The translations under genes were made by a program, and so were the position numbers. A DNA stretch of 64,000 nucleotides, taken from NCBI GenBank assembly GCA_026874595.1, contig CM049320.1, positions 4,277,464 through 4,341,463 on the forward strand, read 5' to 3'. The notes beneath the pieces were generated by a model. It was not told where the DNA came from. It ran no database searches and was given only the letters and a program-made list of their open reading frames with translations. Positions 59,561 to 64,000 of the stretch are shown one piece after another (the stretch's first letter is position 1; each line of letters opens with the position of its first letter). The stretch comes from Sipunculus nudus. Its lineage: Eukaryota; Annelida; Sipuncula; Golfingiida; Sipunculidae.

Positions 59561-61540
59561 ATATCTGAAATATGATCTTGTTGTTCAGATGTTTCTTTTG
59601 ACCTTGATCAGTCGTATGCTTTTGCTTAATTGCAGGTAGGACAAAAATTGTGCTTTTGTTCTTCACAAAAGTACGCGTGGACAAAACAAATGTTTAATCA
59701 ATAATAAAAAAATACGTTTATGAATGATTTAATGCATAATTAACAAATAAAATGAGTAAAGTTAAGGATAAAAAATAAGTAACATATAAACATTTATTTG
59801 AAAAAAAATAATGATGGCAGGTGCCAGTCTTTTGGAACCAAAGATCCCGTCATGCTGATATAGACAAACGGTAGCAGTACAGTCATACTGGTCACCATAT
59901 TGTACGTTCTTCTAAAAAGCAGATCAAACGGCACATACAAAGAAGATGACGCATTTTGATTTTATTTCATTTTTATTACATTGTATTTAATTTAATTTTA
60001 TTTAATTTAATTTTACTTTTGTTCTGGCTTATTTAATTTCCGAATCCGTAATGTAATGAATATTACATTAAGAACATTTGTATAAATGATGTGGAGAAGG
60101 GGCTCCCATGTTCAGACATTGGATATTAATCTAATCCAAATAATAACTAACGTGATACGTAATATAGTTTGTAATTTCCTCCATCAGAAGGTTATGCGTT
60201 CATCCCAACATGTGGTTATGTTTGTGTGTTTGTTCACACCAAATCTCGGTGTCTAATGCTTTTCCAGGGGTTTTCGGTAATAGGCCAATGAAGAATCGAT
60301 TAGAATATCATGTGGATTCGGATCATTCTCCGGATAGACGATCGCCCCAAAGGAAATCTCACAAATTTATAATGAACAAATGAATCTGCGAACATGGTCT
60401 GAAAAGAGTGAATGCAAGTGTGGCAAACCCCGTATAGGGTACGGCGTAAAGTTCAATGTAGATATTAATGATGGCACGCCGGCAGCCCGTATTAGCGGAG
60501 TTACCGATGTTTGGACATTCATTAGCTGCAATATCGGCTTAATCAGCACAGGCCCAGGTTGGCAACATGCTGCCTGATCTAACTACGGAGATGAAATTTT
60601 TGTTTAGAGAGTAATGTGGAGGATAGGAAGCCCCGAGTCAAGGTGTATCTTGACAGGTTCGGGATGTGGTCTCACTCTAAAGTATGATGTGGACCGTTAA
60701 CTTGACGCAAAACATGGGGCTGTTAGCCAATCGGCCGAAGGTGTTAAGATAGGCCGAGGTCTTCGCATTGAGTAATCGGTAAATGGACTGGACTTATAAA
60801 TGGTCGCCAACGCTGTTTAAACTACAGTCAGACAGGGATTTTATACTAACAGCGACCGAGCTCGTAATATTTGGTGACTATGGTTGGTATGGTAGAACGC
60901 CAAGGGAAAAAGTACTGGTTTATTGGTATACCCTTGTGTTATATAGTAAGCCATAACAGGAAACACCAAATTGGTAGAGAGATTTGCTGGAACTTAGACC
61001 AGCTACTTTAATACTGAAAAATTCCCCCCGTAACTGTATTAGTACATGATAGTTATTTCTTATCCCCATACCCAAGACAATCTAGTGGCATTTAAAGTTT
61101 GGATATGCAATGTGCTGCCGATCCCATTTTGCCATTTCTGCTCAGTGGAAGGATAGACCCATCGCTGAAATATTTGATTCTCAAAATTACAAGTAAAGCC
61201 TGTACTTTCGTCCAAGGTGACCTGTTAGGACGCTGTTTGTCAAGCTGGAACTTCAAAAGAGAATATTATTTGGACCCTTCTGAATGTAGAGCGAGAACTG
61301 TAATATATCAATGACAATTAGCATTCTGAATTCCATAACAATCAATCTGACTTATATTAAATGTGGTCTTTCGTTTGATGTTTTACTGAATGGATACTTC
61401 ACTTCCTAGAAGCGCTTCTGTACCCAGAGAATATAAGTTAATTAACCTAATCCTGGATTTTCCACAGATGACTAACAAGGACTGTCAGCATGTTGACTTT
61501 CTGGCTTAATAGTTTCTATCTCCCTTAGATAACCTAAAAT

Positions 61541-61542
61541 GC

Positions 61543-61616
<74 letters not shown>
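61541..61616. repeat. (CT)n-(TA)n microsatellite
   Basis: CT run passing into a long TA run in intron 2. Confidence 0.95.
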
Positions 61617-61620
<4 letters not shown>

Positions 61621-62262
61621 GTGTCCGTATTTCACCATAGTGTCAAGTTTTTCCTGCTATATAGTTTCACAATCAATCGTTTTAATTTGTCACACATCTT
61701 TTCGGCAGAGCCATAGAATTCATCTGCATGTCGGAGAAAGATTAATCCATCATAGTTTTTCAGAAAGAAATTTGTTTAACTATCACGAACAAATAGCAGT
61801 ATCTTCGATGTCAGTTTACGGAATATATGCTCATCCTTAGGTAAAGAAGAGCAGTAAGTGTTCTTACTGCTATTTACCTTAGGATTTCCAAATGCTTCCT
61901 GTGCGAAAAAAGTGGTTAGTGAAGATACTGCTTTTTACTCCAGTATTGTGGTGTGTAAATGCAAATATGGTGATGTTACTTCCCTCATATCTCGGGATTC
62001 CCGAGGGCTAGGACCAAGAAACACATATATCTGATAGCACACATACTGCCATTGAAGATTTGAGCGTTTACTCATTTTGGCCAGAACATGGACTTACTGC
62101 CTTTAGCCTTAGCACGGCAGTGTAACTGATTATTGACTGATAAGGGGAGCTCCGCACCCAGGGATAGTAGATGATCATATAGGTGATCACGGGACCTTAT
62201 TATTCTGTTTGATATCAATTTGGCATTAGGAGGTTTGTCAGCGTTCTTTGTCCTCGTTTTAG

Positions 62263-62382
62263 ATATCGATGAGTGCGATGAAAAGAATGGTTACTGTTCT
62301 CACAAATGCCACAACACCCCAGGGTCGTACAGCTGCTCGTGCCGGGTTGGCTATGAACTTGTGAACAAGAAGAATTGCAGAG
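62263..62382 (+). CDS. PAN/EGF secreted protein (paralogue), exon 3: calcium-binding EGF
   Basis: 120 bp, phase 1-1, acceptor CCTCGTTTTAG, donor AGAG|GTAGAC. Encodes DIDECDEKNGYC, SHKCHNTPGSYSCSC, RVGYELVNKKN and a final C: a full six-cysteine cbEGF, counterpart of the minus-strand exon at 40224. The remaining exons should lie to the right of the window. Confidence 0.88.
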
Positions 62383-62418
62383 GTAGACTGTTTTTTCTAC
62401 CATCCATAATATATAACC

Positions 62419-62420
<2 letters not shown>

Positions 62421-62491
<71 letters not shown>

Positions 62492-62613
62492 GAGTGAGGC
62501 CCCTACGAAACAGAGCTGTCGAACACAAGTAAGTGTGTTTAAGTCCTGAAATATATGTATTACAGCTCCTAGTATTAGTTGGGCACTTTAAAACCCCATG
62601 GTTTTGCAACAAT

Positions 62614-62664
<51 letters not shown>

Positions 62665-62690
62665 TTATTTATTTATTTATTTATTTATCT
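62421..62690. repeat. Two (TA)n microsatellites flanking a ~125-bp segment
   Basis: TA tracts at about 62421-62488 and 62615-62660, the second passing into (TTTA)n. The segment between them carries the truncated hammerhead-like motif. Confidence 0.95.
62489..62535 (+). ncRNA. 5'-truncated hammerhead-ribozyme-like motif
   Basis: CGAGTGA (a decayed CTGATGA), GGCCCCTAC, then GAAAC, stem III ACAG-AG-CTGT and a GTC cleavage-type triplet ending at 62520. The 3' half is hammerhead-like. The 5' core and stem I are lost against the TA tract. Probable remnant, not an active ribozyme. Confidence 0.3.
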
Positions 62691-62884
62691 ATATATAAAT
62701 GCCTAAATGCTAGCAGTTTTAATAATAAAGATACGTTTGTGATTTTTACGCTTGTAACAATTGGTCATACCTTTGATGACCAAAGTGATATCAGTGATAT
62801 ATCATCAGCCATAAAACCGGAGACCAAATATACAATTTATCAATTTTCGCCCCATGCGAATAATTTCTAAGTTGTAAAATCAAT

Positions 62885-64000
62885 TCATTTATATAGACCA
62901 CGTAAAACCAGGGAGATATAGTATTCCTCTCTGCCTAACCGATCGACACACCTAGAACCATCGACTAAAAAAACTCTGTCGTGTTGCACATAACTTAAAA
63001 TATCACTGTACGAAGATTTCATCAACCTACACAATTTCCCATTAATGTTAAGTTCAAAAGTTTCAGTAAAGAGGCCATCATGCCAGACCGTGTCGAAGGC
63101 CTTGGAGCTGTCGAGAAATGTACCATAAACTATGGAATTCCGTTCTAAATTATTAAGAATACCCTCCTGTAATACAAAGGAAGCGTTAGTGGCCGAAAGC
63201 CCTTTTTGATAAGCAAACTGAAGTTTGTCAGGAACTCAAAGTCTAGGGACGTCAGAATCAACAAGAATTCTGTTTAATATTACACGTTCTAACTGTAAAC
63301 AGTAGGAATCAAGGTAATGCCTCTTTAATTGTAGGGCGAGGAGGCACTTTTGCTGTTGTCCTTTAGTAAGGTCATGACCTTGCCCTTTTTTTCATTTCAA
63401 GGGGAATGTATTCAGAGGAAAGACACACGCCCCTCCAAACACATGATGTTCATTAAAAATTCCATTATCCCATATTTTCTCAATGATAATGCTCAAACTG
63501 CCCGGAAAACTTCAGTTTCGCTGAGTGGGTCATCAAGTAATTCATTATGATTCTTAAAGGATTCTGTATAATATTGAGTCAAATTTTGTTCGACAGCATG
63601 ATTTTGATCTGTATTGAAGGAAGGCGATTCGGCATCAGAATACAGTTTCTCATAATAAGACGCCCATCCATTTACAATAGTTTGTGGATCAAAACAATTT
63701 GTACCATCGACAGTCCTATGACTAAATATAGACTTTTTGCTCTTTTTCGCCGCAAAAGGACCCAAATATTTTATAACGACTTCCATGCTTTCGTCTATAT
63801 CGACAAACACAGACCTTTCTAACATGTCGTTATATTTTTTAATCTTTTTACAAAAAAAAATCGTTTAGCTTCTTTATACATCATAAAAGCATTATTATTC
63901 CACGGGGTTTCCACTTCCGAAGGCATATCCTTCTGTATCTAAGCATATTATCTTGTTTTTCTTTAAGGTTTTCCTTCCATTTTGGATTTGGAGGACCCAC
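62885..64000 (-). pseudogene. Degenerate non-LTR retrotransposon (LINE) ORF2 fragment, reverse transcriptase
   Basis: The minus strand reads, in several broken frames, a pre-RT linker (YNDMLERSVFVDIDESMEVV, then WASYYEKLYSDAES and LSETEVFRAV at 63493-63825) followed by RT motifs QFAYQKGLSATNASFVLQEG and FLDSSKAFDTVWHDGLF near 63110-63230. The catalytic YADD block is absent, so the 3' end is truncated near 62885. Frameshifts and stops between 63240 and 63490 show it is inactive. The 5' part runs off the right edge. Confidence 0.75.

Larger units (their letters stand above)
56760..62262. other. Intron 2 of the plus-strand paralogue
   Basis: 5.5 kb of AT-rich sequence with a MITE-like element (58148), a SINE-like sequence (59318) and a (CT)n-(TA)n tract (61541-61616). 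A 65-codon open frame near 60380 is not recognisable as a gene. The segment at 60370-60900 is GC-richer than its surroundings and may be a repeat of unknown type. Confidence 0.5.

Noticed and set aside
60380-60577. 65-codon ORF with CKCGKPRIGYG and a cysteine-containing tail
   Set aside because: Neither strand gives a recognisable family. It lies in a GC-richer block that may be an unknown repeat.

Overview
The window is eukaryotic nuclear DNA. It is AT-rich and intron-rich, with long (TA)n microsatellites, tRNA-derived SINE-like sequences, non-LTR retrotransposon remnants, foldback/MITE-like elements and minisatellites. Secreted PAN/EGF/C1q modular proteins, together with interspersed repeats headed by an AGCTCAG...CTGAGCT hairpin and a 'GTCCGTCGTCCGTCTG' run, point to a lophotrochozoan, most likely a bivalve or other mollusc. 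The species cannot be fixed from sequence alone.

Region 1 (1-24.3 kb, + strand) is best read as one large gene running in from the left edge. An exon at 54-189 encodes the C-terminal part of a CARD (death-fold) domain and ends in phase 1. It is followed by a chain of small symmetric phase 1-1 exons of three types (K, B, A) spread over four tandem 3.3-4.1 kb genomic units, then one unique linker exon, an older diverged B exon, and two exons encoding a membrane-embedded KAP-family P-loop NTPase. The KAP part has Walker A, four TM segments inserted in the NTPase fold, Walker B and a final NPRHVKR motif. Joining all 15 predicted exons gives a single open frame of 1098 codons plus stop. The introns carry eight arrays of one 34-bp minisatellite, (TA)n tracts, and five copies of an inverted-repeat (foldback) element that was duplicated along with the exons.

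Region 2 (24.3-32 kb) has no convincing host gene. It holds a SINE-like sequence, a MITE-like element, a decayed LINE reverse-transcriptase fragment broken up by microsatellites, a duplicated repeat, and a Tigger-like fragment that contains a second SINE-like sequence.

Region 3 (32.0-47.5 kb, - strand) is a six-exon gene that splices in frame to a predicted 605-residue secreted protein: signal peptide, PAN/apple-like module, half EGF, two calcium-binding EGF modules and three C1q/TNF-like jelly-roll domains. Its introns contain a 3.7-kb tandem repeat element, an inverted-repeat element and a hammerhead-ribozyme-like motif next to (TA)n.

Region 4 (47.5-54.8 kb) is the intergenic space between two divergent genes, dominated by a 2-kb array of a 45-bp minisatellite. 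Region 5 (54.8 kb to the right end, + strand) is the 5' part of a paralogue of the Region 3 gene (signal peptide + PAN-like exon, half-EGF exon, cbEGF exon). Its 3' exons lie outside the window. A degenerate LINE on the - strand occupies the last 1.1 kb.

Exon boundaries are inferred from splice consensus, phase and family resemblance. No transcript evidence was available.
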